NCBI GenBank assembly: GCA_001584585.1
Contig: LSYV01000017.1
Location: 1,171,426-1,202,688 of the forward strand
Source: Gonium pectorale
Taxonomy: Eukaryota > Chlorophyta > Chlorophyceae > Chlamydomonadales > Volvocaceae
Direction: 5' to 3'
Length of the DNA stretch: 31,263 nucleotides
The notes under the pieces are model-generated. The model did not search any database. It was not told the DNA's origin and saw only the letters and a program-made list of their open reading frames with translations. Shown here piece by piece: positions 1 to 10,117 of the stretch (positions are counted from its first letter, which is position 1; each line of letters starts with the position of its first letter). Made by a program: the position numbers and the translations under genes.

Positions 1-447
1 CCGCTGTTTGCCAGGTACTTGACGAGGTCGTGGTTGGCCCGCCGGAATGCAAGGCCTGCCGGCGTCAGAGCCCAGCAAATGCGCAACGGAGGGAAGCTGC
101 AAGAAGTTGAGGACGCCCTGTCTGGTGCTGAGTGCTGGGCTTCCAAGTTCATGCGTGTATGTAGCATGTAGGATGAACTACATGTGTTCTACGAATGCCC
201 ATGCTACGAGCAACTCCGCGACCAATTCGAGACTGCTTTGGGCTTTAGGCATCGTAACATGATTACTATTATGAAGGAGGCCCCGCCAGCTGCGGTGGGA
301 GCCTACCTACAGGCTGTCTGGGATACCAGGCACGCCATACTTCGGCGTCAGGCGCTGAAGCGGGGTAGAGACGAGGACCATAACCCGCTCCCCAACCCCA
401 ATATTCGCAGTTCATCCATGGCCCCCCCGGCTTTGACGGACGTGTAA
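1..447 (+). pseudogene. Decayed LINE retrotransposon ORF2 C-terminus
   Basis: One frame runs from the window edge to a TAA at 445-447, broken by an in-frame TAG at 169-171. After the stop it reads HVFYECPCYEQLRDQF and then a tail rich in Arg and Asp. A His/Cys knuckle followed by a 'Y-E-x-L-R' helix is the usual end of non-LTR reverse transcriptase ORF2 proteins. The first half of the expected Cys-His knuckle is not recognisable upstream, so that part is probably frameshifted or diverged. The element continues beyond the left edge. The short tandem repeat right after the stop fits a LINE 3' end. I infer a dead copy. The family (RandI, L1 or other) cannot be named from this piece. Confidence 0.55.
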
Positions 448-465
448 CCTGTAACCTGTAACCTG
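445..465 (+). repeat. Three tandem TAACCTG heptamers
   Basis: Three perfect copies of TAACCTG begin exactly at the stop codon of the LINE remnant. Several LINE families end in a short tandem repeat instead of poly(A), so this may be the 3' terminus of that element. It could also be a chance microsatellite. Confidence 0.6.
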
Positions 466-999
466 CAGCAGTGCGTTATGACCCCTGGTTATGACATCGC
501 ACCTGGCTGCTTGTCCACCCTGTCCCAAAGCCCGACGGCTTGCTTCAGCCAGAAATAGTGCAACGGGAGCTGGGACAGCTCGGCAAACAAGAGCCGGTGC
601 GCTGGCCTAGCTGCGCCTACGACACGCCTCACATACGCGATTTGCAGCTTGACCATGGGGTACTGCGTCCCGGAGACACGCATCGAGAAGGACGCTCCCG
701 GTAGTACGGAGGCGGCGGGAGAAGATGGGTAGGCAGGACGTTACTGGCATGCAGCCGCTGGCCATCATAGAAGGTGGTGCTGACATGGTGCAAGGCAGGG
801 GTGCAAGGTTTAGGCAGGGATGACCAGCTAATGCCCATGAGCGCGTACTGTAGCGTGCACCACACTTAATTGAAATGCGAAGATGCGGTTGGGTGCTTAT
901 CAGGACATACTAGGTTCCGTGGTACGTTCCGACGGTTTCGTTAGTGCTGGAGTTACCCTGGGTTGGGCATGCCGCATCGGTTGTGAAAAAGAGAACCAG
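466..999. other. Intergenic DNA, nothing recognised
   Basis: Short open frames occur on both strands, but none has a recognisable motif or convincing composition. No RNA gene or repeat was seen by eye. Confidence 0.5.
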
Positions 1000-1311
1000 A
1001 AACGGGGAAGGCAGCCTCTACGGACATACACACCCGAAGGTGTGATGTTTCCAGCAGGGCGCCGAGTACAGGGCATGCATGGCGGGCGAGGTATACGAGC
1101 AGACGCCCCCCCCCGGTGTGTTACCAGAATAGTTACCTGACGATAAGTAGACTAGTAGAGGGTCCGGCAAGCGGTCGACGAAGGGGCCAGTCCATCGGCG
1201 GCCAGCGGTTACCATTCGCGGGTCGCCCAGCCCGCACCCCCGAACAGCCGATCGGCGTAATACAGACCTGGAATGGACGACAGAAACACGGAGTCAGGAA
1301 CGGTTGGCAGT
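1000..1311 (+). repeat. Dispersed repeat, copy A (left of the histone pair)
   Basis: About 310 bp matches 3874-4183 in the same orientation, at roughly 80% identity by eye with small indels. Shared blocks include GGAAGGCAGCCTCTA, GATGTTTCCAGCAGGGCGCC, CCAGTCCATCGGCGG, GCCCAGCCCGCACCCC and TGGAATGGACGACAG. No coding capacity and no clear terminal inverted repeats are visible. It could be a fragment of a non-autonomous transposon or a retroelement UTR. The boundaries are approximate. Confidence 0.8.
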
Positions 1312-1830
1312 TGCCATGATATCTGCCGTGTTTTTAGTTACGCACAATGTATCTTGGTGTCGTGTATCCATATAGCTCGCGTGCTCGCGAGCCAGCGTGC
1401 TGAGAGCTGCGCTCGTAGTACCGGTCGAGGGTCATGGATCAGCCATTAGGCACCGATGCGAACACAAGGCCGGGTTTGTACGACGCACACAAGGGCGCTA
1501 ACCTCAGCCTTGCTTATTCAATTGAACCTGCTTTGTCGTTGTGCTTTTGACTTGATTGTCAGCCCTTACGTTTTCACCACTTGCGTAGCAGTAATACTAT
1601 GACGTACTACGACAAATGCCCCTATACGGCACCATGTGCTAACCGACGCACGCTTAGGCAGGAGTACGCAAGTGCATCATGCGCACCGCTGCGCGGGACG
1701 ACCGAATCATGCGATTTATGTAAGTTCGACTAAACTCCTTGCGTAGCGTGCCAGTACTGTGGCTTGGTGAAGTGGCGGCGTGCAAGGCGCATTCCCCTGG
1801 AATGCTTAGAGATACCTGAGATACAACAAG
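1312..1830. other. Intergenic DNA beyond the H2B 3' end
   Basis: This stretch is less GC-rich than its surroundings and has frequent stops in all frames. I see no gene, RNA or repeat in it. Confidence 0.5.
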
Positions 1831-1850
1831 AGGTGGTGTTTAAAAACACC
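1831..1850 (-). terminator. Histone H2B mRNA 3' hairpin
   Basis: On the minus strand GGTGTT-TTTA-AACACC (1850-1835) forms a perfect 6-bp stem with a 4-nt loop, followed by ACCT. It begins 57 nt after the H2B stop. The H2A gene carries the same palindrome, differing only in the loop. Replication-dependent histone mRNAs of volvocine algae are processed at this kind of element instead of being ended by the usual poly(A) signal. Confidence 0.88.
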
Positions 1851-1906
1851 GGGTTTGGGATTGAAGGGCGCACGGCCAATGTCGAATCAGCGAGAGACGA
1901 CGCTGC

Positions 1907-2392
1907 TCAGGTGGAGGTGAACTTGGTGACGGCCTTCGTGCCCTCCGAAACGGCGTGCTTGGCCAGCTCGCCCGGTAGCACCAGGCGGACGGCGGTCTGG
2001 ATCTCGCGCGACGTGACAGTGGGCTTCTTGTTGTAGCGAGATAGCTTGGAAGCCTCGGTGGCAACCTTCTCAAAGATGTCGTTGATGAAGCTGTTCATAA
2101 TGGACATGGCCTTGGAGCTGATGCCCGTGTCGGGGTGCACCTGCTTGAGGACCTTGTAGATGTACAGCTTGTAGGTCTCGCTCTTGGCCGCCTTCTTAGC
2201 CTTCTTGGCCTTCTTGTCACTTGCCTCGGCGCCCTCGGCAGCGGGCTCCTTGGCGGGCTTCTTGGCGGGGGCCTTCTTCTCGGCCTTCTTCTTCGGCGCC
2301 TTCTCGGCCTTGGGCTTGGCCTCGGGCTTAGCCTCAGCAGGGGCATCAGCAGCGGGCTGCGAGGCGGGCTTCTCCTCCTTCTTGGGGGCCAT
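1907..2392 (-). CDS. Histone H2B
   Basis: Core histone H2B, which pairs with H2A in the nucleosome octamer. The intronless 161-residue ORF starts at the ATG complementary to 2390-2392 (MAPKKEEKP). Residues 1-70 form a long Lys/Ala/Pro/Glu tail with repeated [16 protein letters not shown] motifs, typical of chlorophyte H2B and longer than the animal tail. Residues 71-161 are the histone fold and C-terminal helix, near-identical to the family ([37 protein letters not shown]). Lys157 in AVTKFTS corresponds to the conserved ubiquitination site (human K120). The final residue is Thr. The gene is divergent to H2A across 282 bp and ends in a hairpin, so it should be an S-phase replication-dependent copy. 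Identification is very secure; the copy number in the genome is unknown. Confidence 0.98.
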   Translation of the reverse strand: MAPKKEEKPASQPAADAPAEAKPEAKPKAEKAPKKKAEKKAPAKKPAKEPAAEGAEASDKKAKKAKKAAKSETYKLYIYKVLKQVHPDTGISSKAMSIMNSFINDIFEKVATEASKLSRYNKKPTVTSREIQTAVRLVLPGELAKHAVSEGTKAVTKFTST

Positions 2393-2674
2393 GGCAACGG
2401 AGGTAAGAAGTTAAATAGTTTAAGTGTTTTGTGATGTGGCTTCACGTGTCAATTCTATTTCTATTTCTATGAGGCGGGCTCGGCGAGGCGTTGTCCCGGT
2501 GACGCGAACCGCCATAACCACCACTCGCCACAACCAGCAACCGTTCCCGGTGAGCCAACCGCGAATTCCGATCGCAGCCCACACTTCTTATAGTGCTGGC
2601 TATACACAACTTTGACACAACCTTTGATAACGTACTCTCGACTCCCAACCCTCCCTCCGACTTCGCGAAACACC
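2393..2674. promoter_or_regulatory. Shared divergent H2B/H2A promoter
   Basis: The 282 bp between the two histone start codons must hold both promoters and both 5' UTRs. On the plus strand CTATACAC (TATACA at 2601-2606, about 70 bp before the H2A ATG) is a possible TATA box. On the minus strand an AT-rich block lies at about 2410-2430. Three tandem TTCTAT hexamers occupy about 2453-2470, and a CpG-rich block (CTCGGCGAGGCGTTG) sits around 2478-2492. These elements are positional guesses. The shared arrangement itself is typical of volvocine histone loci and implies co-regulation in S phase. Confidence 0.7.
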
Positions 2675-3067
2675 ATGGCCGGCCGTGGCAAGGGCAAGAC
2701 AGCTGGCAAGAAGGCTGTGAGCCGCAGCTCGAAGGCGGGCCTTCAGTTCCCCGTGGGCCGCATCGCACGGTACCTGAAGAAGGGCAAGTACGCGGAGCGC
2801 ATCGGTGCCGGTGCGCCCGTCTATCTCGCCGCTGTGCTCGAGTACCTCACCGCGGAGGTCCTGGAGCTGGCGGGCAATGCGGCCCGCGACAACAAGAAGA
2901 ATCGCATTGTCCCGCGCCACATCCAGCTGGCTATCCGCAACGACGAGGAGCTGGGCAAGCTGCTGGGCGAGGTGACCATCGCCTCGGGCGGTGTGTTGCC
3001 CAACATCCACGCCGTGCTGCTGCCCAAGAAGTCCAAGGGCGGCAAGGCTGAGGAGTCAGCCGAGTGA
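2675..3067 (+). CDS. Histone H2A
   Basis: Core histone H2A, 130 residues, intronless. The frame stays open upstream to 2612, but [13 protein letters not shown] at 2675 is the family's invariant N-terminus, so that start is chosen. Visible hallmarks are [19 protein letters not shown], the [10 protein letters not shown] loop, [18 protein letters not shown] (acidic patch region) and the [15 protein letters not shown] docking segment. The C-terminus is short and Lys/Glu-rich ([10 protein letters not shown]) and lacks the SQE-phi motif, so this is canonical H2A and not H2A.X. It also lacks H2A.Z features. A histone 3' hairpin begins 43 nt after the stop. The gene is paired with H2B on the opposite strand. 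Confidence 0.98.
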   Translation: MAGRGKGKTAGKKAVSRSSKAGLQFPVGRIARYLKKGKYAERIGAGAPVYLAAVLEYLTAEVLELAGNAARDNKKNRIVPRHIQLAIRNDEELGKLLGEVTIASGGVLPNIHAVLLPKKSKGGKAEESAE

Positions 3068-3109
3068 AGCGGACTGCTCCCCGTCCGCGAACACGCAGAG
3101 CAAAACCCC

Positions 3110-3128
3110 GGTGTTTTTCAACACCACC
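3110..3128 (+). terminator. Histone H2A mRNA 3' hairpin
   Basis: GGTGTT-TTTC-AACACC (3110-3125) is a perfect 6-bp stem with a 4-nt loop, followed by ACC. It is the same element as behind H2B and marks the processing site of a replication-dependent histone mRNA. Confidence 0.9.
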
Positions 3129-3198
3129 AGTACATGATATGAGCATGTCCTCACATGCGGGCAGGGTGGGCCGGGCAAGAAAACATTGAACACATTTA

Positions 3199-3218
3199 GG
3201 GGAGAACATTTTCTCCCC
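3199..3218 (+). other. Perfect 8-bp hairpin downstream of H2A
   Basis: GGGGAGAA-CATT-TTCTCCCC is a perfect inverted repeat, 73 bp beyond the histone palindrome. Similar AACACATT words flank it on both sides. It could be a back-up transcription terminator or a small mobile-element footprint. No run of T follows, so a classic intrinsic terminator is not supported. Confidence 0.5.
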
Positions 3219-3873
3219 TCAACACATTCATGAAGTCATAGGTATTGGTAATGTTATAATGGCAGGTCTAGCAACTGATTCATGTGTTCGTGCGTCCATG
3301 GCCAACAAGCAGCAGGCGCAGTACACGGGGTGTTCATGAGGCACGTATTCCGGTGGCCTGCGTATTTCCCCTGCCCCTCGACTGTCTTTCATTTTAAAAC
3401 CAGCGTATTTCTTGTCCCAAATTAGGACACCTGCCCCAACACCATGCCGATTTAAATGGCTTAGTAAAGATAGCAAGGCTGGCGGCACTACGGCTCCTCG
3501 GGGTGGGAGAGTAGAGAACCCGCGGTCGTCTAAGAACCGGGTGGGCCTGAGCCTCCTCCACCATATCAGTGCAGCCGTTGCCCGACAGTGCATGGGCCCT
3601 GGGCCGCCAGATTACCCAGGTACTGGCTGGCGTGTAACTGCGTGTAATCATGACTAGGCCCAGATCAAGCTTTGCTCATTTTATAGGTGTTCCCTGCTCT
3701 GCCTGCATGAGGCCGGGAGCTGCACCTTGAGCCAACCCGTACATCGACCGTGCCGCTGCCAAGCATCCCTTGAGGCCGCCGTCAGGTCACTCCAGCGAGC
3801 CAGCCATTATTTCCGTGAGCTATAGCCAGGTTTGGTCCGCGCTTGCCCAAGACATGCTACAAAGGAAACGGAA
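3219..3873. other. Intergenic DNA, nothing recognised
   Basis: No convincing coding frame or RNA is visible. The stretch lies between the histone pair and the second repeat copy. Confidence 0.5.
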
Positions 3874-4183
3874 ACAGGGAAGGCAGCCTCTAAGGTCATA
3901 CACACCCGGCGGTGCGATGTTTCCAGCAGGGCGCCGAGTACAGGGCATGGCGGGCGAGGGAGACGAGCAGGCGGGTCCTCCCGGTATGGACCAGTGACAA
4001 CGTTACCTGACAATATGTGGTGGTAGAGAGTCCGGCGAGCGGTGTGGTCGACGACGTTACCAGTCCATCGGCGGTCAGCGGTTACCAGTCTCGGGGCGCC
4101 CAGCCCGCACCCCTCGACCGCCGAGTGGCGTAGTACAGACTTGGAATGGACGACAGGGACACGGAGACAGGTACCGTCGGTAC
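3874..4183 (+). repeat. Dispersed repeat, copy B (right of the histone pair)
   Basis: This is the direct-orientation partner of 1000-1311. Similarity begins near AACAGGGAAGGCAGCCTCTA and fades after CACGGAGACAGGTACCG. The copies share several runs of 15-20 identical bases, with small indels between them. The two copies bracket the H2B/H2A pair. Confidence 0.8.
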
Positions 4184-6449
4184 TGGTTCAAGTCGCGGGC
4201 ATGTTGACATGGGCGCGCAGAAGCAGGCCAAGGCATTCCCTTCCCCGTAGTCGGCCGCCGATGGACCAGTTGGAAAGAGAAGGATGGTAGTCCACTCGGT
4301 CGATTTGGAAGGTTCGGGTACGGCAGCGGGTCATACGTGCACGGGCCTGTGGGGGGGGGGGAGAGGTGGGGAAAGATCGAGACGACGGCTACAATGCCAA
4401 GGGTCCAAGGGACAGGCGGTGGTCTGGAGGGCAGATCCCCACCGCCTGAAAGGGCACGTGCGGAAGAGGAGGACAACGGGCATACAGGCAGGGGTGCGGA
4501 GTGATGGCGTGAAGCAAAGGGCAGTGGGCACACAAGGGGACACCGTGGCGGGCGGATCAGCGAGTGGCAGCATGGCAACGGGGCCCTGGCCCATGCAATC
4601 ATCTCCAGGCCACGGCGGGGCACAAGCGTACCGAGTACCCGGTCGGGTGGTGAAGGTGGGGCCGGGGCCATGGGTAGCGACCGGGCCAGCGACGAGGGGA
4701 AGGGCTGCTGTGCCGCCAGCTGTTGGGGGCGGGGTGGAGGGCTGGCGCGGCGACGACGGCGGGAAGGCTGCAGGGTCCCAAAGGGGGGCCAGGACCTGGC
4801 GTGCAGGCAGGTGAGCTGGGTTGGTGGGGGCGAAGATCTGGTGCGGCTACGATGGCTGGTATGCCGCCGGGTCCCGGAGGCAGGCCCGGATCCTCATGAG
4901 GAGGTCACGCAGGCGGGAGTACGGCGAGCATAGTATAACGCGTGGGGCGTAAACTGTAGACATAAGTGGAAGGTACAGCAGCAGGCAACGGGTGGATCAT
5001 GCCCACTGGCGAGGCGACCCATCCCGTTGTCGAACTGTTAAGGCCTTGTCGGTGGCATGGCACGGCGGCAAGGGCAAACCCCTACCACATGTAGTTGCCC
5101 CCCCCCGTTACCGGCCCCTCCCCCTCCTTCCCCTTTGCATAATCGTAATCTGACATTATCGCTGTGCAGAATACACACGCGTACACGCGCAGGGGCCCAT
5201 GCTGTTTCTTGACCACGTCGCCTCAGCTTCTCATTCCCGGCCTACTACATAAAGCATAATTTTGGGAATTGTATCATGGTGTTACTTGCGGCTTTCGCAT
5301 TGAGCACGCTGGTCGCTGCGACCATGCTGCTCCCCGGCTCCTCCCTCGTCCAGCCCAGGCGGCAGGGCTCTTGCTACACCACCTCGGCCCCTTACAGGAG
5401 AGCGCGCTGCCACACCGTACGCGGCGTACGGCAGGCCTAGGCAAGCTCCTCTCTGCAAGGTGCGCGCCCGTACGGCCACATTCCACGGAGGCTTACTCAA
5501 ATACAATATACAGGACAGCCACCACCGCTCTCGCCGCACTGGTAAGTCACCGGCGTTATCATTCTCTGATTGATAAGGCACCCGCCTGATTCGGGCACCT
5601 TGGCCCGCATATCCAAAAGGATGGGCAGTGTTTGAGCGAGCCTGATGCAGGGGCCCGTTGTTGCGGCAGGCTTCATGTGTGACGTGCCCGCGAGGGAGGC
5701 CGCGTCCACGGCTAGCCTAGCCAAGCATTGGCCACGTAAGTCGCACTCAGATCCGTGCTGGCCGTACTGCCCAGGATGCACAATCTCCGCGTCAAACTGC
5801 TGCATTTGCTCCTTTGCACGCGCAGCCATTCTGCTCATTACCCCAACTAGTATTGCTGGCCGGGCTGGCTGTGCTCGGCGTGCTGGCTTGACCGACCGTC
5901 ACGCTGCCCATGCGGCCATGCCCCGGTTCGTGCTGGCACCTCGACTGCTTGCGCTCCCCGGACTGGCCTGCTGGCTCGAGTACAGGCGACGACCGGGCTG
6001 TGTGAACGCGGCGTAGTAGGCTGAATTCCGCAGAGACATGTGCCGACAGGGGCGCGACCCTAACAAAAACCGCGAAGTTGTCTCCTCCAAGCCACACAAC
6101 GGCGATGCGCAACGCCGGCGTGCCCATTCCTGTGAAAAATGGACAATGGGCTTTTTACAGGGCGTCCCAGGACGGCTGGTCGCTGTGAGATTCCGACCAG
6201 CGTGGACCCACGGGTCCCTAGTGGCTACAGAATGATGGAGAATCGGCAGCTAGCTTTGCTGCTGTCACGATCACGTCGATCGCGTCATTGGCCCTTTGTT
6301 ACAGACAAACAGCGCAAAGCAATGGAAGGTCCAGGAACTAGTTCACCATGACGCTTGGCCCATTGCACTGGCGCCTGGGTAGATGGCACGTGCGCATGGG
6401 TTTTACGACAATTCCTTCCCTGGGGCTACTGATGGCTGCAGACGGTGGT
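4184..6449. other. Gene-poor, partly G-rich DNA
   Basis: The first 750 bp is strongly G-rich on the plus strand, including an uninterrupted G run near 4350, and leaves long but featureless open frames on both strands. A C-rich tract lies near 5097-5130. From about 5270 to 6440 the composition is mixed, with no frame showing a known domain. No gene is called here. Confidence 0.45.
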
Positions 6450-6711
6450 GAGGACTGGGGAATGGGGACTGCCGAGGACTGCAGACTACTGGGGACCGGG
6501 GACTGCGGACCAGGGACTGGGGACAGCCGGACACTGTGGACTGGGGACTGCGACTGAGCACAGCTGGGGACTGTGGACTGGGGAGAGCTGGGGACTGCGG
6601 ACTGGGGACAGCTGCGGACTGGGGAGAGCTGGGGACCGCGGACTGGGGACAGCCGATGACTGGAGACAGCCGGGGACTGTGGACTGTGGACTGTGGACAG
6701 CTGGGGACTAC
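6450..6711 (+). repeat. Degenerate GGGGACTG-type minisatellite
   Basis: About 260 bp is built from variants of a 6-17 bp unit such as CTGGGGACTGTGGACTG and CTGGGGAGAGCTGGGGACTG. The unit length varies, and the copies have diverged from one another. All six frames are repetitive, so the open frames across it are not genes. Confidence 0.85.
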
Positions 6712-7849
6712 GCACGGCATGGTACCGGAGAGTCCGCTCACTGTTTCCAGCCATCGACGAGTCGGGCATACCAAGTTCAACGCCGATTATGAGCATTAGC
6801 TATGCACCACGTGTCCCCGTTGCAGTTTCCGTCTTGCCTTATCCCCCCTAACACGACAGCGCGATCCATGTCCAGGCAGACAACCATATTCAAAGGGGAC
6901 AGGAGCATGGTAATGCACGGTGCACAAGTAAAAGGGAAAGGCACTGCCGTCAGATGTGTAAGTGGGGGCAGCCTGGTTAACGTTTTTTCGAAAAACACCC
7001 CTTGTTGTGGACATAATTTACGAAAAATGAGAGGGCAAACTCGACCCGGACTTGAGAAAAATGAGGTTCTGATAGGCCACGTATCGTCGTCAGCCAAACG
7101 AATTCCAGGGTCCGCAAACAGCCCAATACGTACGGGTCCGATCCCATCTGCCGCCAATCATGGACGGCCGCGGCAACATCTCACAAGGCCCCTACTTGGA
7201 TGTGTGCCCAGGTGCTCAGTTCTGATTCATTAACATCGGTTTCGTGGTGATCCTGATGGGCGGTGAAGTATCAGGTGCTTATGTGTGTGATGCTTTGGTT
7301 TTCGTTTTGCACCACTGGCAGCACCCCTCGAAACGTTTACGAAAACGGCACGGTCCCGTTGGGGCGAAATCGTCCCCAGCCAAACGAATTTCGTGGCCTC
7401 CGGAGGAAGGGGAAACGTGCGGCCTGACGAATCCCCAAAATGGAAGATAACCAGGCTGGGGGGCATCGACATGACGGCATGTGTGGACAGGACAGGGTGC
7501 AAACATGTCAAGGTGCGCGGACAAGCGCTTAGTGGACCTTACATTGATAGCCTTGTGTGGTTCAATGTGGTTCCAGGGGATCGGCCCACGGGATCGGCCC
7601 TTGCGCTTACTGTCGGAGCCTTCCCTGCCCGCAGCTGAACCCGAAACCCGCGCTTGCGGCCGAATGTGCGCTAGCGTACAAGTCCGCGCCAGCAGCCACG
7701 CCTGCGGTCGCAAGCAAGCCGGTGCACGCACGCAGCCCACGCCCACACCTGCACCCAGACCCTCACTCGCACTCATGACCCCATGTGCGCCTAGCCGACC
7801 ACGCCCACAAAAATTCCCAGGCCCATCGCGACTTTGCCCGGGCCAGAGC
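6712..7849. other. Gene-poor DNA with one short imperfect duplication
   Basis: I recognise no gene. The word CAGCCAAACGAATT occurs at 7091-7104 and 7377-7390. Each copy is preceded by a related ATCGTC-containing stretch, so the duplication is about 25 bp with mismatches. A palindromic GTTTTTTCGAAAAAC lies near 6982-6996. Confidence 0.4.
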
Positions 7850-8600
7850 CTCGTCTAACTCAAACGGCCGATTGAGGGCTGCCGCCGTCGCCCGCCTAGC
7901 CTCAGCCTCGCGCCACGCCCCCACCCTATGATTCCCAGGCCCCAGGTTCACGTAGCTTAGGATCTGGTCTGCCCCTTCGCTGCTACCCTCAAACAGTCCG
8001 GCGTTCAACAACACGTCGAAGAACTCAGTCCATTCAGCTACGTCTGTCAGTGCACAACGGCCCGGGGCCCCCCGCAGGCGCTCCCATAGGTGCCGCGGGT
8101 TGCGCCAGGCGTCGCGCACAAGCTGGCACAGATTCTCAAAATCATAGGCCTTCCTAACCGCCCTCTTAGCCCTATTATACGTACACCGTAAATACCTGAA
8201 ATGCTCCCACCCCTCGCTGTCCCGTGCCCCTCCGTCGCGCCTCAGTGCGGCCCGGGCCGCCAGCATGGCCGTCTTGGCCGCCGCACATTCTTCCGTCCAC
8301 CACGGTGCCCCCTTACCGCCCCCGTCCATAGCGGGACCAAAGGCCTCGTTCACACACCGGCACAGCTCTATGCCAATCCCCTCAACCGCCTCTGTAGCGT
8401 TAATCTCACCCTGTCGCAAGGCATGCACAGCCGCCCGCACAACCTTGACGGGACCGCAGCCCTCATCTGGGAAAAGTCCCGTGTACTTCACGACTCGCTG
8501 CACATCAAAACAAACACGCGCAACCTTCGGGCGGGGCCGGGGCCCAGTCCGCAGCGCCCGGATCACAAGCCATAGCTGGTGCTGTACTCCGTGGTAATAT
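7850..8600 (-). pseudogene. LINE ORF2 fragment: linker between endonuclease and reverse transcriptase
   Basis: The minus-strand frame encodes a segment beginning near RPKVARVCFD. It continues with APWWTEECAAAKTAMLAARA, then EHFRYLRCTYNRAKRAVRKA, and ends near LNRPFELDEALARA. A 'PWW-x-x-E-C' motif followed by Arg/Lys-rich helices with a Tyr-x-x-x-x-x-x-x-Arg spacing is standard for the region after the APE endonuclease in LINE ORF2. 'RPFELDE' corresponds to the 'F-x-x-E-E-V' just before reverse transcriptase motif 0. The reverse transcriptase itself is absent: similarity stops near 7850 and unrelated sequence follows. Upstream, about 10 codons before the frame's GTG resemble the end of an endonuclease domain. 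This is an internal fragment of a dead element, in opposite orientation to the LINE remnant at the left edge. Confidence 0.7.
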
Positions 8601-10117
8601 AATGCATTGCTGGCAGGGAAGATGCAGGGTGACCTCTATACGCATGTTCAAAGCTGCCTGTTCTTGCATGTTCCCTGAATGTCAGATTCTGGATCCGCTG
8701 CAATTGCTGTACGCCCGTCGTACACCTCCACCTTCGTGCCACTGGCTGCCGCAGCGCTTCTATTTTGGCGCGCACGGGGCCACCTTGCTCGCAGCAGGGA
8801 CGTCTCAACTGCATGCTGAAGAATGGAAGTGGACTACATGCTCTTGTGCTGCGAAGCCCTTGTGGACCGTTGACCGGTCTTCGTTGATCGAAACGCTTTC
8901 AGTCATAGCTTGCAATCCCAACCGTTTGAAAGGCATGTTCGCCGCCGAGACCCGTGGGTCAATGCTCCCGTGTCCCTTAACAATGCCCACTCCCAGAGAC
9001 CAGCAATGCTCGGGCATGCTCAGTTGCGTTTGCCAAGCTTCGGTTCGCATCACGTGACATCTCCAGCGTTGCCCTCGCAATGTCAAGTGCCGGTAGGTCC
9101 TACCCTGCGGGTAGTCAACAAACATGCTACCATGCACCCGTTGAGGTGTCCATACCGCAAGATATTGTAACCGGTATGTCGTGAACTCTCCCTGATGAAG
9201 AGGCCCACATCCTCTTCTCTATCCACCCAACCTATGATCAAAAGCGAAAGCCATCCACGCTCCGCCATGTACAATACGTACTGTTACGACGCGTCTGCTA
9301 ACGACATCGGAGGTCAGCCATTGTATACTGTTCACACTGTAGTCCATGAAGTCCGATCACTCGCCGTTGGGTAGGCTATGTACACGGCTCTGCACCGCAT
9401 AGCAGTAAACAGTCAGGTTAACGGCGGGCAGTCCCTCCGAGCAGCTCCTTGCCACCCGCATAGCCACTCATTAGACAAATTGCTACATGTCAGTACGGTG
9501 CCGTCAAGCGTTCTGCACGCAGGAGAAGTCCCTTAACTTGTGGGTGGTTGCCCATGCTCGAAACGGCACGAAGCCTTCGCCGTAATGTCCGCAGAGCGCG
9601 GAGCGTTTGTGCCTTCGGCCCGGCCTCCAGCAGGCGCCACTACCGGCCCACACATGTATGTCACCCCGCTCACCACACACCGATAAGCATGCAACACGCG
9701 CCACCTGCTTTGCGCAACACTATGGAACGCCAACAGCCGGCGCCACTGGTCGACACAGCGGGAAAGGAAGCGGGAAGCCTGCGCAGACAGGGGTGCGGCA
9801 GGCCCACTCGCAGCCGCTCTTGGTATCTGGCAAGCGATCACATCAACCACTCAAGACAAAACGTCCACCGGTATGTCCGTCAAATGTCAGCCGCACACGC
9901 CGTCGTCAAGTCCTGCTCACGTGCATACCTCTGCACCGCTAGCGCCTTGCAAACAGCAGCATGCAGCTTGCCTTACCCAACAACGCGCACACGTACAGCA
10001 GCACCACGCAAAGCAAACCGAGTCTGTCTACCTAGCTCATCTAACGTTCCATGTGACTGGCTCCCGAGCAGCCACAAACAAGCTGAGCGTGATCCAAGCT
10101 GGCTGTTCCCTTCAAGG
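8601..10117. other. Gene-poor DNA, includes the 3' UTR of the kinase gene
   Basis: No frame is recognisable. The high-coordinate end must contain the 3' UTR of the minus-strand kinase gene. The usual chlorophyte poly(A) signal TGTAA (TTACA on the plus strand) was not seen by eye, so the transcript end cannot be placed. Confidence 0.45.

Noticed and set aside
3191..3205. Telomere-like TTTAGGGG
   Set aside because: It is a single occurrence inside a hairpin and not a tandem TTTTAGGG array.
4075..4814. Overlapping long frames on both strands (198 and 176 codons)
   Set aside because: They arise from G-rich sequence with few stops. There are no conserved motifs, and part of the stretch is the dispersed repeat.
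5497..5838. Minus-strand frame of 113 codons starting MSRMAARAKEQMQQFDAE
   Set aside because: The first 30 residues look protein-like, but nothing could be identified and no flanking exon or transposon context supports it.
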